Counted from the stretch's first letter, positions 36,963-46,998 are shown. The stretch: 64,000 nt of DNA from Planctomycetota bacterium (GCA_028280485.1 JANQLS010000181.1:19543-83542); one strand, 5' to 3'. Translations and numbers: made by a program. Notes: generated by a model not told the origin, from the sequence alone.

Positions 36963-38465
36963 ATGGCCTCACTCAAAAAGAAGTCAGCAAGAGATCTCAT
37001 CCTGGCGATCGATCAAGGCACCACGGGATCAAAAGCCGTTCTATTAAACGGCAAGCTAAAATTGATTGCTGAAGGCTACCAAGAGTTCCCCCAAATCTAC
37101 CCCAAACCGGGCTGGGTGGAACACGACCCCAGTGAGATTTGGAAAAGCGTCGGTTCCGCCGTAAAAAAAGCTCTCCGTAAAGCCAAAATCAAGGCGACTC
37201 AAATCGCCTGTATCGGGATTACCAATCAACGAGAAACCACTCTGTTGTGGGATCGCAAAACCAGTGAACCCATCTATAACGCCATCGTTTGGCAAGACCG
37301 AAGAACCGCAGATTTATGCCGAGATTTAAAGGAAGCAGGGGAACAGCGCGCCGTCAAAAGAAAGACGGGCCTCTTACTCGACCCCTACTTCAGTGCGACC
37401 AAGATTGCGTGGATGCTCAAGAAAGTCACGGGCGCTCGTGCGAAAGCTAACAAAGGTCAACTTTGTTTCGGGACAGTCGATTCCTACCTTCTTTATCGCT
37501 TAACCGGAGGTGTCACTCACGCCACCGATATCTCAAACGCATCCAGGACCTTGCTTCTCAACCTTAAAAAGGGAGTCTGGGATTCTAGCTTATTGAAGCT
37601 CTTCAAAGTCCCAGAGAGTCTTCTTCCTGAGGTTCAACCTAACGATGGAGTTTTTGGTCGAACGCAGGGAGTCGGTTTTTTACCCGATGGAATCCCTATC
37701 GCCGGATTGATCGGCGATCAACAATCAGCTCTCTTCGGACAAGCCTGCTTTAAAACCGGATCAGCGAAGTGTACCTATGGGACCGGATCGTTTTTACTCT
37801 TAAACACCGGCACCCAACCCATCTTCTCTAAATCAGGAACCTTGACGACTGCCGCTTGGCAACTCGGCAAGAAAACTCACTACGCTTTGGAAGGCTCGGC
37901 CTTCATCGCCGGCGCCATCGTTCAATGGCTTCGTGATGGCTTAGGCATCATCAAAGATTCTTCTGAAGTCGAAGCACTCGCGAGGTCGGTTCCCGATTCA
38001 GGTGAAGTCACCCTGGTTCCCGCTCTAACGGGATTGGGAGCTCCACACTGGAAACCCGAAGCCAGAGGCATCATCACCGGTTTGACCCGAGGATCCACTC
38101 ACGCTCATATCGCCCGAGCCGCCTTGGAAGGCATCGCCTTTCAAAATGCAGACCTTCTCCGTGCCATGGAAAACGATCTCGGGAAAAAGGTGAGAGTTCT
38201 CAAAGTCGATGGAGGCGCGTCCAACAACAATCTTTTGATGCAATTCCAAGCTGACCTTTTACGTTCTCAGGTCGTCCGACCTCAAATCACCAGCACGACT
38301 GCCTTAGGTGCAGGATTGCTCGCGGGCTTAGCTTCCAAGATGTTCTCCTCCTTAAAAGACATCGAAAAAACATGGAAGGAAGAAAAGACCTTTAAGCCCG
38401 AGATGCCCTTAAAAGAATCGAAGGTCCATTTAAGTCGATGGGAAGATGCGGTGAGGAAGGCGTAG
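36963..38465 (+). CDS. glpK: Glycerol kinase
   Basis: The 500-aa product is a full-length FGGY kinase: AIDQGTTGSKAVLL at the N-terminus (phosphate loop), ITNQRETTLLWDRKT and YNAIVWQDRRTADLC (glycerol-binding region with R, E, D residues), TYGTGSFLLLNTG, GLGAPHWKPEARG and VDGGASNNNLLMQFQADLL at the C-terminus. It phosphorylates glycerol to glycerol 3-phosphate with ATP in the cytoplasm. Start ATG at 36963 has GAGGAG about five bases upstream. No glpF or glpD gene is close. Other FGGY sugar kinases differ in these motifs, so the substrate call is good. Confidence 0.93.
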   Translation: MASLKKKSARDLILAIDQGTTGSKAVLLNGKLKLIAEGYQEFPQIYPKPGWVEHDPSEIWKSVGSAVKKALRKAKIKATQIACIGITNQRETTLLWDRKTSEPIYNAIVWQDRRTADLCRDLKEAGEQRAVKRKTGLLLDPYFSATKIAWMLKKVTGARAKANKGQLCFGTVDSYLLYRLTGGVTHATDISNASRTLLLNLKKGVWDSSLLKLFKVPESLLPEVQPNDGVFGRTQGVGFLPDGIPIAGLIGDQQSALFGQACFKTGSAKCTYGTGSFLLLNTGTQPIFSKSGTLTTAAWQLGKKTHYALEGSAFIAGAIVQWLRDGLGIIKDSSEVEALARSVPDSGEVTLVPALTGLGAPHWKPEARGIITGLTRGSTHAHIARAALEGIAFQNADLLRAMENDLGKKVRVLKVDGGASNNNLLMQFQADLLRSQVVRPQITSTTALGAGLLAGLASKMFSSLKDIEKTWKEEKTFKPEMPLKESKVHLSRWEDAVRKA

Positions 38466-38580
38466 ATTCTCATCGAGTCTATAGAACAAGACCTATTAAT
38501 GGTTTCCGTCAATGTAGGACCCGCCCAATTCATGGTTTATTGGATCAATTTTTAAAGCATTTACGTCTGATTGGGAATCG

Positions 38581-38661
38581 ACCACCCACAAGGGGTGGCG
38601 CTACAGGATCGATTTGGACTTCAAAATGAATTACGTCTGTAGCGCCTGGGCTTGTCCCAGG
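38581..38661. repeat. Paired small palindromes with inverted flanks
   Basis: ccacccacaaggggtgg (38582-38598) is followed by ggcgctaca (38597-38605); 32 bases on comes the inverse tgtagcgcc (38638-38646) joined to cctgggcttgtcccagg (38645-38661). A single half in the opposite orientation recurs at 54195-54217 (cctgggacaagcccaggcgc then tac). Confidence 0.7.
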
Positions 38662-38701
38662 CCTAACCTTAAATGGGGTTTAAATTTTTAAATGTTCAAA
38701 A

Positions 38702-38730
38702 AAAAAGCCACCAGTTGGGTGGCTTTTTTT
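38702..38730. terminator. Bidirectional intrinsic terminator
   Basis: aaaaagccacc, loop agttg, ggtggcttttt plus T-run, between the converging glpK and pgi genes. Confidence 0.93.
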
Positions 38731-38753
38731 TATTACTCAATTGTTCTTCAAAC

Positions 38754-40406
38754 TCAAGCCGGCCAACCAAACTTCGTATCCGTTGGAGCGGCTCCCGCTT
38801 CGGTATCAATCTTTTGGTACTGAGGATTCCAAGCTCGGTGCTCAAGAATCTTGTAAACCGTTTCAGTATCATCAATCCGTTCGATCGCTTCGGCAATTTC
38901 TTCAGCCGTTCTTAAGACACCAGGTTGAGATTGAAGTTCGGCCATCACTTGAGATTGTAGTTCAAGAACATCACCGGCAGCTTCCTTTCCTGCTTCAACC
39001 CCTGGTTGGTGATAGGCATTGACATTGATAAGGGTGGCATAAAAGCCGACTGCTCTCTCAAACAATGCGATCAACTTACCTACGTATTCGGCATCGACTC
39101 TCGGGATCGTAATGGTGACTGAACCTCGATCAGCTTCAGAGAGCGCTTTTTGGGTTCCCAATTGGAAACCGAGTAAAAAGTCTCCACTGGTAATTCCAGG
39201 TTCCACTTCTAGTTGACTTTCACCACCATCTTCAAGGACCTGAATAAAGGTCGCAAAGAAGTTAGCGAGCCCATCGCGAAGTTGTTGAATATATGCGTGT
39301 TGATCCGTTGAGCCCTTATTGCCGTAGACGACAAGTCCTTGGTGTACGATGTTTTTATCAAGATCTTTTTCTTTACCTAAAGACTCCATGACGAGTTGTT
39401 GAAGGTATCTCGACATCAATAAAAGACGATCTTTGTAGGGAAGAACGACCATCGCTTTCGAGCCATCACCAGATTCATTTCCGGAGAAATACCACATCAT
39501 CGCAAGGAGTGCAGCGGGATTTGAAAGGGGATCTTCCACTCGGGTGGCCTTATCCATAGCTTGAGCTCCATCGAGCAAGCTTTGGATGTCGACTCCAGAA
39601 AGTGCGGCGGGGACAAGCCCAACGGCTGAAGTCTCCGAAGTTCTTCCACCGACCCAATCCCACATGGGAAAGAATTTCAACCAAGCATCGACCCCATCGA
39701 CGGCTTCCTTGTAGAGGTTGCTATCCTTTTGAGTGATAGCGACAGCTTGAGAAGCGAAGACGAGATTTCTCTTTTTAAAGTGAGCTTCAGTTTCGCGGAA
39801 ACCGTTTCGAGTTTCAGGAGTGCCTCCCGATTTTGAAACGACCACCACCATGGTTGAAGCGAGACCACCTTCAGTCGCATCGATACTTTTAAAACAACGG
39901 TCGATTCCATCGGGATCCGTGTTGTCGATGAAGAAGGTTTTCAAGCCTGCGTTGGAACGCCCGGGTTGGTCGACCAAGGCATCGTAAACCAATTGAGGAC
40001 CTAAAGCTGATCCTCCGATACCGATCAACAATAAGTTTTGAAAACGATCTCCTTGAGGAGGACGAATTTTGGAGGTTAAGACCTCCGAGGCAAAAGATTT
40101 GATGTCATTCAAAGTTTCTTGAACGGTGACACCGATATCTCTCAGCTTCTTATCCGAATGATCGACGAGACTGGGATCTCGTAGCCAGTAGTGACCGACC
40201 ATTCGTTTTTCATCGGGATTGGCGATCTCTCCCTTTTCAAGGTCAACCATTTGAGCAAAAACATGCTTGAAGGCTTCTTGCATGTTTTCAACGTATTGCG
40301 AATCGAAGGTCATTCGACTGGGATCGACACTCACCCCTAATCCATTAGGTGCACAGAGATATTTTTTGTAGCGGGTCCACATGCTAACAGCTTCCTTAAC
40401 AGTCAT
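38754..40406 (-). CDS. pgi: Glucose-6-phosphate isomerase
   Basis: The 550-aa product has the SIS-fold motifs of phosphoglucose isomerase: LLIGIGGSALGPQLVYDAL near residue 125, TFFIDNTDPDGIDR, VVVSKSGGTPETRNGF near 205 and MWDWVGGRTSETSAVGL near 250, and a C-terminal catalytic region with YHQPGVEAGKEAA supplying the family's His and Lys. It interconverts glucose 6-phosphate and fructose 6-phosphate in the cytoplasm. Length fits the long bacterial form. AAGGAAG lies just upstream of the ATG at 40406. It is monocistronic, with a strong terminator. Confidence 0.95.
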   Translation of the reverse strand: MTVKEAVSMWTRYKKYLCAPNGLGVSVDPSRMTFDSQYVENMQEAFKHVFAQMVDLEKGEIANPDEKRMVGHYWLRDPSLVDHSDKKLRDIGVTVQETLNDIKSFASEVLTSKIRPPQGDRFQNLLLIGIGGSALGPQLVYDALVDQPGRSNAGLKTFFIDNTDPDGIDRCFKSIDATEGGLASTMVVVVSKSGGTPETRNGFRETEAHFKKRNLVFASQAVAITQKDSNLYKEAVDGVDAWLKFFPMWDWVGGRTSETSAVGLVPAALSGVDIQSLLDGAQAMDKATRVEDPLSNPAALLAMMWYFSGNESGDGSKAMVVLPYKDRLLLMSRYLQQLVMESLGKEKDLDKNIVHQGLVVYGNKGSTDQHAYIQQLRDGLANFFATFIQVLEDGGESQLEVEPGITSGDFLLGFQLGTQKALSEADRGSVTITIPRVDAEYVGKLIALFERAVGFYATLINVNAYHQPGVEAGKEAAGDVLELQSQVMAELQSQPGVLRTAEEIAEAIERIDDTETVYKILEHRAWNPQYQKIDTEAGAAPTDTKFGWPA

Positions 40407-40570
40407 CTCATTCTTCCTTATCAGGAGGTGATTTGGGTTCGACCGATCGAACGAAATTTTCAGAACTATGAACTTTTCTAACTATCGGCAAATATTCACC
40501 GGCCCCTGATGAATGTTTAGTTTATGTTGGGATAAACCGAGTGAACTCGAGTTATCACGCATTCGGCAAA

Positions 40571-41218
40571 TTATCCGGAACTTTCCCAAAGTTCCAAGAG
40601 TTCACGCGTTATTCTTTTCGGATTTTCTGAACTTTGAATCGCCCCCAAAACGGCCAAGCCATGAACTCCGGTTCCCCTTAATTCAGGAACCCTCGTGGAG
40701 TTCACCCCGCCCAAGGCGTAAATGCAACCCTGAACTTGCTTGCACGCCGCTTGAAGCCTCTCGATTCCCCAGGGTTGAGACGGACTAAATTTTGAAATTG
40801 GAGAGAAGATCGGAGAAAGACTCACGTAATCCGCTCCCGACTGAAGAGCTAAGTCGGCTTCGTTTTCTTCATGAGCGCTATACCCGATTATAAATTCTTC
40901 TCCTAAGTACTTCCTCGCCTCCAAAACCTGTTGCGGACTTTCACCCAGGTGTACCCCATCGAGCTTATACTTTTTAACGAGCTCAACATGGCGGTTGAGA
41001 ATCCATAGCAATCCCGACCGTTGAAACAAGAGCTGTTCAAGCTCCCCTTCCAGCTCTTCGGAGGTGAGATGCTTGCGACGAATTTGAATCATTTGAAGCC
41101 CTCCCTCGACCGACTTCTCAAGAATAGAAATTAAATCTTGAGTAGAGAGAGAGGCACCTTCGGTAATCAGGTATAGAGGGGGAAGATTTTTGGATTGAAG
41201 ATTAGGAAGAGGGTTCAT
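40571..41218 (-). CDS. thiE: Thiamine phosphate synthase/TenI-like TIM-barrel protein
   Basis: The product (215 aa from the ATG at 41218) has the ThiE/TenI barrel layout: LYLITEG at strand 1, MIQIRRKHL at strand 2 (usually QLREK), DGVHLGES at strand 4, IIGYSAHEENEADLALQSGADYV (in part: YSAHEENEAD), SLSPIFSPISK at strand 6 (usually GPIFPTxTK) and IYALGGVN near the end. ThiE joins the pyrimidine and thiazole halves of thiamine; TenI aromatises the thiazole. The QxD(D/M) metal motif expected after VHLG is replaced by ESPQ, so TenI-like or altered activity is possible. It overlaps the end of aroC by about 17 bases and is translated with it. Confidence 0.75.
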   Translation of the reverse strand: MNPLPNLQSKNLPPLYLITEGASLSTQDLISILEKSVEGGLQMIQIRRKHLTSEELEGELEQLLFQRSGLLWILNRHVELVKKYKLDGVHLGESPQQVLEARKYLGEEFIIGYSAHEENEADLALQSGADYVSLSPIFSPISKFSPSQPWGIERLQAACKQVQGCIYALGGVNSTRVPELRGTGVHGLAVLGAIQSSENPKRITRELLELWESSG

Positions 41219-42308
41219 CGAGGAATGAATCACCACATTGAGCTCTTAAGGCCAACAAATGGTCGATTAATACGAGAGCTGCCATCGCCTCCACCATGGG
41301 GACGGCTCGAGGTAAGACACAAGGATCGTGCCTTCCTTTGGCGCTAAGCTTAACTTCTTCCCCTTGAGTGTTGACGGTATCTTGTTCCTTATTGATGGTG
41401 GCCGTCGGCTTAAAGGCGATTCGCCCGTAAAGATCTTCACCGTTTGAGATTCCACCCTGAACTCCTCCCGATCGATTCGTTCGAGTCCGAACCGTTTCAC
41501 CATCCATATAGAACGGATCATTATGCTGACTGCCGGTGAGTAAAGTACCTTCGAAACCCGAACCGATTTCAAAGCCCTTGGTAGCCGGAAGAGAAAGCAT
41601 GGCTTTAGCTAAATCAGCTTCCAAGCGATCGAACACGGGATTCCCTAATCCTGCGGGCACACCGCGAACGACGAAACCTAATAATCCTCCAACCGAATCT
41701 CCTTCTTTTCGAACCTCGGAAATTCGGTCTAACATCAGTTGTGCTTTTTCAGGATCGGGACAGCGAACGGGATTTGCTTCAACTTGAGTTCGACTGACCG
41801 TCGACTTGTCGATTTCAGCTCGAATGTCTTGTACTGTCTCAACGTAGGCAACGATTTCAGTTCCAGCCCACAATTTGAGGATCTTTTGAGCTACAGCTCC
41901 GGCGGCCACTCGGCCGATGGTTTCTCGAGCGCTCGACCGTCCTCCACCCTGCCAAGTTCGAATCCCAAACTTTTTTGTATAGGTGTAATCAGCATGAGAA
42001 GGACGATAGAGATCTTTCATTTCATCGTAATCTTTGGAGCGAGCATCTTTATTTCGAACTAAAAAAGCCAAAGGAGCTCCGGTAGTCAGGCCGTCACTTA
42101 AACCGCTGAGAATCTCAACTTGGTCCGCTTCTTGACGCTGAGTCGTGATGGAGCTTTGACCGGGTCGACGTCGATCGAGTTCAACTTGGATCTCTTCACG
42201 GGTGATGGGAATAAGTGGAGGGCAACCCTCGATGACGGCACCGACTCCACCACCGTGAGATTCACCCCAAGTTGCAATTTTGAAAAATCGCCCGAATACA
42301 GATCCCAT
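41202..42308 (-). CDS. aroC: Chorismate synthase
   Basis: The 368-aa product shows the three chorismate synthase signatures: GESHGGGVGAVIEGCPP near the N-terminus, GRSSARETIGRVAAGAVAQK in the middle (FMN-binding) and GGVQGGISNGEDLYGRIAFK, then RHDPCVLPRAVPMVEAMAAL at the C-terminus. It converts EPSP to chorismate with reduced FMN, the last shared step to aromatic amino acids. The FMN- and substrate-binding His and Arg (RRPGQSSITTQRQEADQVEI, in part) are present. It is followed by the ThiE/TenI-like gene with overlapping ends. Confidence 0.96.
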   Translation of the reverse strand: MGSVFGRFFKIATWGESHGGGVGAVIEGCPPLIPITREEIQVELDRRRPGQSSITTQRQEADQVEILSGLSDGLTTGAPLAFLVRNKDARSKDYDEMKDLYRPSHADYTYTKKFGIRTWQGGGRSSARETIGRVAAGAVAQKILKLWAGTEIVAYVETVQDIRAEIDKSTVSRTQVEANPVRCPDPEKAQLMLDRISEVRKEGDSVGGLLGFVVRGVPAGLGNPVFDRLEADLAKAMLSLPATKGFEIGSGFEGTLLTGSQHNDPFYMDGETVRTRTNRSGGVQGGISNGEDLYGRIAFKPTATINKEQDTVNTQGEEVKLSAKGRHDPCVLPRAVPMVEAMAALVLIDHLLALRAQCGDSFLDEPSS

Positions 42309-43252
42309 GAGAATTCCTTAATGGTTTCGAATTGACACTTTCCGACTGAGACAGCAGTGAGGGTGGGAGATACCTAACTCTGGCTGAGCATGAAAAAGAG
42401 GGATTGAGCCAGATCTGAACGGCTGACTTCAGCCCTCCTTAAAGGACTATCTATACCTATTTCTGACTTCTTTCGCCATCGATTGAGAAAAATATTCCCA
42501 GCATCCGCACAACTCATTGATTTTAAATGATTTAAATGAATTCCAGCCCGGATTTAGTTGGCGATGTAAAAAGGGATGTAAAAAGGTTCGGATCCTAAGA
42601 CCAACCTTATATCATAAAGTCATCACCACAGCGGGATCAACAGAAAAGGTTTCGTAACGGTTCAATAGAAATTTAAGAGCAACAAGGAATAAAAAAGCAT
42701 AGAAATTACCTGATCCATCAACCTGCAAATTTATTTACTCATAAATGGTATACAAAGTAATTTATAAGCGAAAATTTTTTCCGTATATCCGTAAAAACAA
42801 AGGCAATTTTCCGGCAAGGAAATTGAAACTAAAAATCACTAACATGCATTTAAAGTAAGGTAAAAAAATTTAATTTTTTTCAGGGTTGTGAATTCGCAAA
42901 ATATTGAAATTTAATGGCACTAAATAAAAAGAATGTAACTTTAATAAGAGGATTTGATTTAAAATGTATGCGCGCGCGCAATGGCAATTGAGTAACTATT
43001 AAGTGAAATGATCAAGGGGTAATTTAACATCGTTAACCTCCTAGCTAGGTTTATAATTAGAGCGAATGATTTTTTCGCTCGTTGAACCTTTGCATCAAAA
43101 TCCTTCCTGTGTTCTTACTGATAATTTTAGCAGTATAGAAACTTAAGCACTTTTCAAGCATGGCGCACAAACAAAAGCAACCTCATAAAGTCTCTCTAAA
43201 GCGCGTTCCCATTCGCGCTTTAGCGAAGCTGAGGAATGGCTTTAAACAAGTT
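42309..43252. promoter_or_regulatory. Long AT-rich divergent intergenic region
   Basis: Between aroC (minus) and the large propeller gene (plus). 42700-42960 is very AT-rich with several A/T runs and a gcgcgcgcgc run at 42970-42979. A 9-bp perfect stem with an 8-base loop sits at 43197-43222, in the leader if the propeller gene starts at 43253. An in-frame ATG at 43160 is an alternative start. No gene is seen. Confidence 0.45.
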
Positions 43253-46200
43253 ATGCTTAAAATATTTTTTATAATTTTTATAATACATTACAGTTTATCA
43301 GCTGCACTTCACGCTGAACCCGGTGAAGTGATCGAACGATGGCACTCTCCTTCATTCACACCTTTAGCGATTACTTACAATCCTAAAATCCAGAGATATT
43401 ATCTAACGGAATTCATCGGGGGAAAAATATATGTCCTCGATTCCACCCTAAAAACGGTTATCGAAACCTTCCCCGTCCCCTTTCCCAATGAGGATGTGGT
43501 CGGAGGGATTACCTACGATTCCGTCAACGATTCACTTTGGATTGTAAATTCTCAGTCCCGTCAAATCATGGAGCTTCACCTGGATGGCACTCCCACCGGG
43601 AAACTTCTCACACCTTTATTTGGCCCCGTCGAAACCAACATCGGAGGTCCATTACCGACTGGACTCGTATTTAATCCTGAAGGTAACAATGGTGAGGGCA
43701 CCCTATTCGTCGTCGAAGCAAACGGAACGCTCATTTATGAGATCCAGCTCAATGGGGTAATCATCAACTACTTTGAACATCCCGACGATGAAGACGGCTA
43801 CCCCGGTAAAGGAAGAACCGCAGGTTCAAATGATGTAAAGATCATTCAGAATCCCCAGGGTGAGCTCGACGGCTTCATTGCGAATGGATACGACTTTTTC
43901 CTCCGTGAATACTTTTTGAGACGATTTGATAAAGATGGCAATTACACGGGCTTCTGGATCCCTTTAGCAAAGGTCGGAGGCATTCCTGGTGGATTTTTAT
44001 TAGAGCCTAACAAAGAGAATCCCGAACTATCGACCATCCTCTGCATTTCTCAATCCAGCCACGAATTTGTAAGAATTAAATGGGAAGAATTCCCTCTGCC
44101 CGAGATCACGGAAACTCATTGTGTTTCCACTGAAGACGACCAGGTGCAACTCACCTGGAACTCGTTCTATGACTACGATCACATCGAAGTCTGGAGGAAC
44201 TCGGCTCTTCTCACCACGATTGCAGGGGATGAAATTAGCTTCATCGATACACGCCCACCAGCAGATTACCTTTCCTACCATCTCGTCGGAGTCAAAGGAT
44301 CTTTAAGAACAGAAACCCAACCCTGTGGACTCACCTTCGGGCCGGGCCAAATTATCAATCAAATTGAGTACCCTGGGACGGCCTTAGCTGACCTCACCAC
44401 CGATGCTGAAGGCAAGGTTTACGCCTTGGATTTCTTAACTCAGAGGTTCTTTGTCTTTTCGAGTGAGTTAGAACTGATCGAAGAAACCCCCCTCTTCGCA
44501 TTCCCAAATCCCTTAGATCGCTTAAGCGGAATTGCCTACCGCCCTGAGACCGGAAATTTCTTAATTTTCAATTCACGAAACTCCACCCTAGTGGAGGTGA
44601 ATTTTATGGGCGAGCCTGAATCTGAACAGGAAATCCCCGTTATTCTTCCTACTGGTATTAAAGATCCTGACCCCACAGAGAGAAGCGTCATCGGAATGAC
44701 TTACATCCCGGGACCTGATGGTGAAGATGGACACATTTGGCTACTAGAAAACCAACGTAATCGGATCTATAAAATCAATTTGGTTGGCGAAACACTTTTA
44801 AGCCTCGACCACCCTGACCTCATCGATCCTGAAACTGTAGGCGGTTTTAATTTAAACACCACGAATTCAGGGATCGCAATCGTTCCTGGATCCAATCCGC
44901 CGGTCGTCGATCTCACTGGAAGAGACCCCTTACAAAAGAGTTCAAGAGCCTATATCTTTAGGATCAATTTAGAAACTTTAGAGTACCAACGAGGAAAAAA
45001 CATCCCTCTACGTGACAGCATCACTAGCTGCTTATCAAAGGATAATCAAGCTCTAGCAACGAGCCTCATTAACGATAAATTCAGGCTTTATACTGCGGGG
45101 ATCTCTTTTCTCGACACCTGCATTTTTGAACTCAATTCTAGTACACCCCACTTAGCAAAAATTACGGGACTCACTTGTCAACAAATCGGCTTTAAAAACC
45201 AAGCCCGACTCTCGTTCAGAATTAATGACGATTACGATCGAATCGAAATCTTCCGAAATCGTCAACTCATTCAAGTCCTCCCTCCAAACGTGGAAGAGTA
45301 TATCGATGAAGAAGTAGAGTTCGGATTAAACTCCTACGAAGTCATCGCTTATCGAGGAGAAGAGGAAAGTTCTCCCGCTCACTGCCAACTGAGAATCGGA
45401 GCCGGGGGAATTATCAATAGATTCCGCATCTCAACTCCCCCTCCAGATCAAATTGCTTACGACTCAGACGATGGCTCTTTTTATGTGAGCACCCAGTCGC
45501 AATCGGCAGCACGCTCCTTATTCAAGCTCGACGCACAATTCGATCTCATCGAAGTTATAGAGAATATTATTCCACCAGGCGCAAGCATCAGCACGATGGC
45601 GATCCGACCGAGTTCTAAGAATCCATCTCAGATTTATTTGATCTCATCTGCTCCGTCTCCAAATCCAGAAATCCATCGCACGTTCGTTTTTTATTCTAAA
45701 AATTTAACCGGAAAGACGATCGATACTTTCGACATTGCAGTTCCTGTCCCTACCAATAATTTCGTTCCATTACCTGTAGGATTAACCTGGGACGAAAGGA
45801 ACAAATCGTTTTACTTCCTCGAACGCAACACAGGTACGATCGTCGAGATTGAACCGAACGGAAAAACCGTTCGCCAATTCAAGAACCCATTGAAGCCCGA
45901 ACGCAGTTTCGTATTTGATAATGCCTTGAGCCTTAGCCCGAGCATGGGTGGATACTTACTGACGAGCGCAACCCCCAACGATGGCATGCTGACTTTCGTA
46001 GGTCACATCAGTGAAGGAGGGCAACGTACAGGTTTCACCATTCCACTGGATAACGGCGGACCCAATAATTACAACGATATCCACGAAATTGGAAATCGTC
46101 TTTACGTCGCCTCAACGATCAATTCTCTCCCCACAATTTTAGAGTTAGAACTTTTCGATAATATCGACAAACCCACCCAAGTCGTTTGTCATGAAACCGA

Positions 46201-46696
46201 CGATCAAATCCAATTAACCTGGGAAAATCCTCAAACCTACGATTCCATCGTCGTCTATAGGAACGGGGAACAAATTGCAGAATTGGAGGGCACTACAACT
46301 CAATTTGTAGATTCGATCCTCCCAGAAGATGACGTAAAAATTTACGCGCTCCAACCCATCGTCGATGATGATCGTGGCCCCTGGGCGTACTGGGAGCAAC
46401 CTGACCCACCCCTCACTACAGAGGATCAATTTATTAGGGGTGATGCGGATGGAAGTTCAGTATTAGATATCGGAGACCCAATCGTCATCCTCACCTATCT
46501 TTTCTTACCGGGTGACCCCATCGATTGTTACGACGCTGCCGATACAAATGACAGCGGCACTATTGAAATCGCTGACACCGTTTTACTTTTAGAAAAAATG
46601 TTCTTAGGCACCGGAGTCATCCCCCCTCCAAATGAAGTTCCTGGTATTGATCCCACTCCGGATGCTATGACCTGTGATTTGGTTGGTGGGAATTAA
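43253..46696 (+). CDS. Large secreted protein: beta-propeller and FN3-like repeats with C-terminal dockerin-like domain
   Basis: The start at 43253 gives a standard signal peptide (MLKIFFIIFIIHYSLSAALHA); the upstream ATG at 43160 would add 31 basic residues and lacks a ribosome site, but cannot be excluded. The mature protein (about 1125 aa) repeats a module three times: an NHL/propeller-like region (e.g. ITYDSVNDSLWIVNSQSRQI) and then a fibronectin-III-like domain: VQLTWNSFYDYDHIEVWRN, ARLSFRINDDYDRIEIFRN and IQLTWENPQTYDSIVVYRN. The last 80 residues are dockerin-like with two calcium-loop repeats, GDADGSSVLDIGD and ADTNDSGTIEIAD, and then a Cys-containing tail. Dockerin-like ends are widespread in planctomycetes and are thought to anchor or assemble secreted proteins. 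No enzyme motif is seen. Confidence 0.85.
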   Translation: MLKIFFIIFIIHYSLSAALHAEPGEVIERWHSPSFTPLAITYNPKIQRYYLTEFIGGKIYVLDSTLKTVIETFPVPFPNEDVVGGITYDSVNDSLWIVNSQSRQIMELHLDGTPTGKLLTPLFGPVETNIGGPLPTGLVFNPEGNNGEGTLFVVEANGTLIYEIQLNGVIINYFEHPDDEDGYPGKGRTAGSNDVKIIQNPQGELDGFIANGYDFFLREYFLRRFDKDGNYTGFWIPLAKVGGIPGGFLLEPNKENPELSTILCISQSSHEFVRIKWEEFPLPEITETHCVSTEDDQVQLTWNSFYDYDHIEVWRNSALLTTIAGDEISFIDTRPPADYLSYHLVGVKGSLRTETQPCGLTFGPGQIINQIEYPGTALADLTTDAEGKVYALDFLTQRFFVFSSELELIEETPLFAFPNPLDRLSGIAYRPETGNFLIFNSRNSTLVEVNFMGEPESEQEIPVILPTGIKDPDPTERSVIGMTYIPGPDGEDGHIWLLENQRNRIYKINLVGETLLSLDHPDLIDPETVGGFNLNTTNSGIAIVPGSNPPVVDLTGRDPLQKSSRAYIFRINLETLEYQRGKNIPLRDSITSCLSKDNQALATSLINDKFRLYTAGISFLDTCIFELNSSTPHLAKITGLTCQQIGFKNQARLSFRINDDYDRIEIFRNRQLIQVLPPNVEEYIDEEVEFGLNSYEVIAYRGEEESSPAHCQLRIGAGGIINRFRISTPPPDQIAYDSDDGSFYVSTQSQSAARSLFKLDAQFDLIEVIENIIPPGASISTMAIRPSSKNPSQIYLISSAPSPNPEIHRTFVFYSKNLTGKTIDTFDIAVPVPTNNFVPLPVGLTWDERNKSFYFLERNTGTIVEIEPNGKTVRQFKNPLKPERSFVFDNALSLSPSMGGYLLTSATPNDGMLTFVGHISEGGQRTGFTIPLDNGGPNNYNDIHEIGNRLYVASTINSLPTILELELFDNIDKPTQVVCHETDDQIQLTWENPQTYDSIVVYRNGEQIAELEGTTTQFVDSILPEDDVKIYALQPIVDDDRGPWAYWEQPDPPLTTEDQFIRGDADGSSVLDIGDPIVILTYLFLPGDPIDCYDAADTNDSGTIEIADTVLLLEKMFLGTGVIPPPNEVPGIDPTPDAMTCDLVGGN

Positions 46697-46998
46697 AAGA
46701 TTTAAATATCAATGCGCCCCTTGCCCGGGCAAGATTTGAAGGAAGCTTCGATTTAGAATAATGATATTTATCTGTATCAACACTTTCCCCTAAAATTTTT
46801 TGATGTAATTTGCCTTAGCATTGAGTTCTCGTTGAAGATTACGGTCCCACCAAGGGCTGAAAGCCCGCAATAACTTAGCCCAGGGCAGAGCGAAGCGTCG
46901 CCCTGGGTTGAGAGATGAAAGTTGTTATAGCCCTGTAAGGGCGAAATAATAACTTTAGTTTGCCGGGAGAATTAACCATCAAAAAATTAAAACCTCTC
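46697..46998. other. Intergenic region with one triple palindrome
   Basis: Between convergent genes. The only feature is the repeat at 46851-46943; no terminator-like hairpin with a T-run is evident. Confidence 0.6.
46851..46943. repeat. Triple palindrome repeat, third copy
   Basis: caagggctgaaagcccgcaa, then cccagggcagagcgaagcgt with cgccctggg, then agccctgtaagggc. It matches 25691-25782 and 27706-27800 but lacks the MITE arm and the end palindrome found there. Confidence 0.85.

Noticed and set aside
40571..42308. TPP riboswitch linked to the thiE-like gene
   Set aside because: The gene starts inside aroC and there is no leader; no conserved riboswitch core was seen upstream of aroC.
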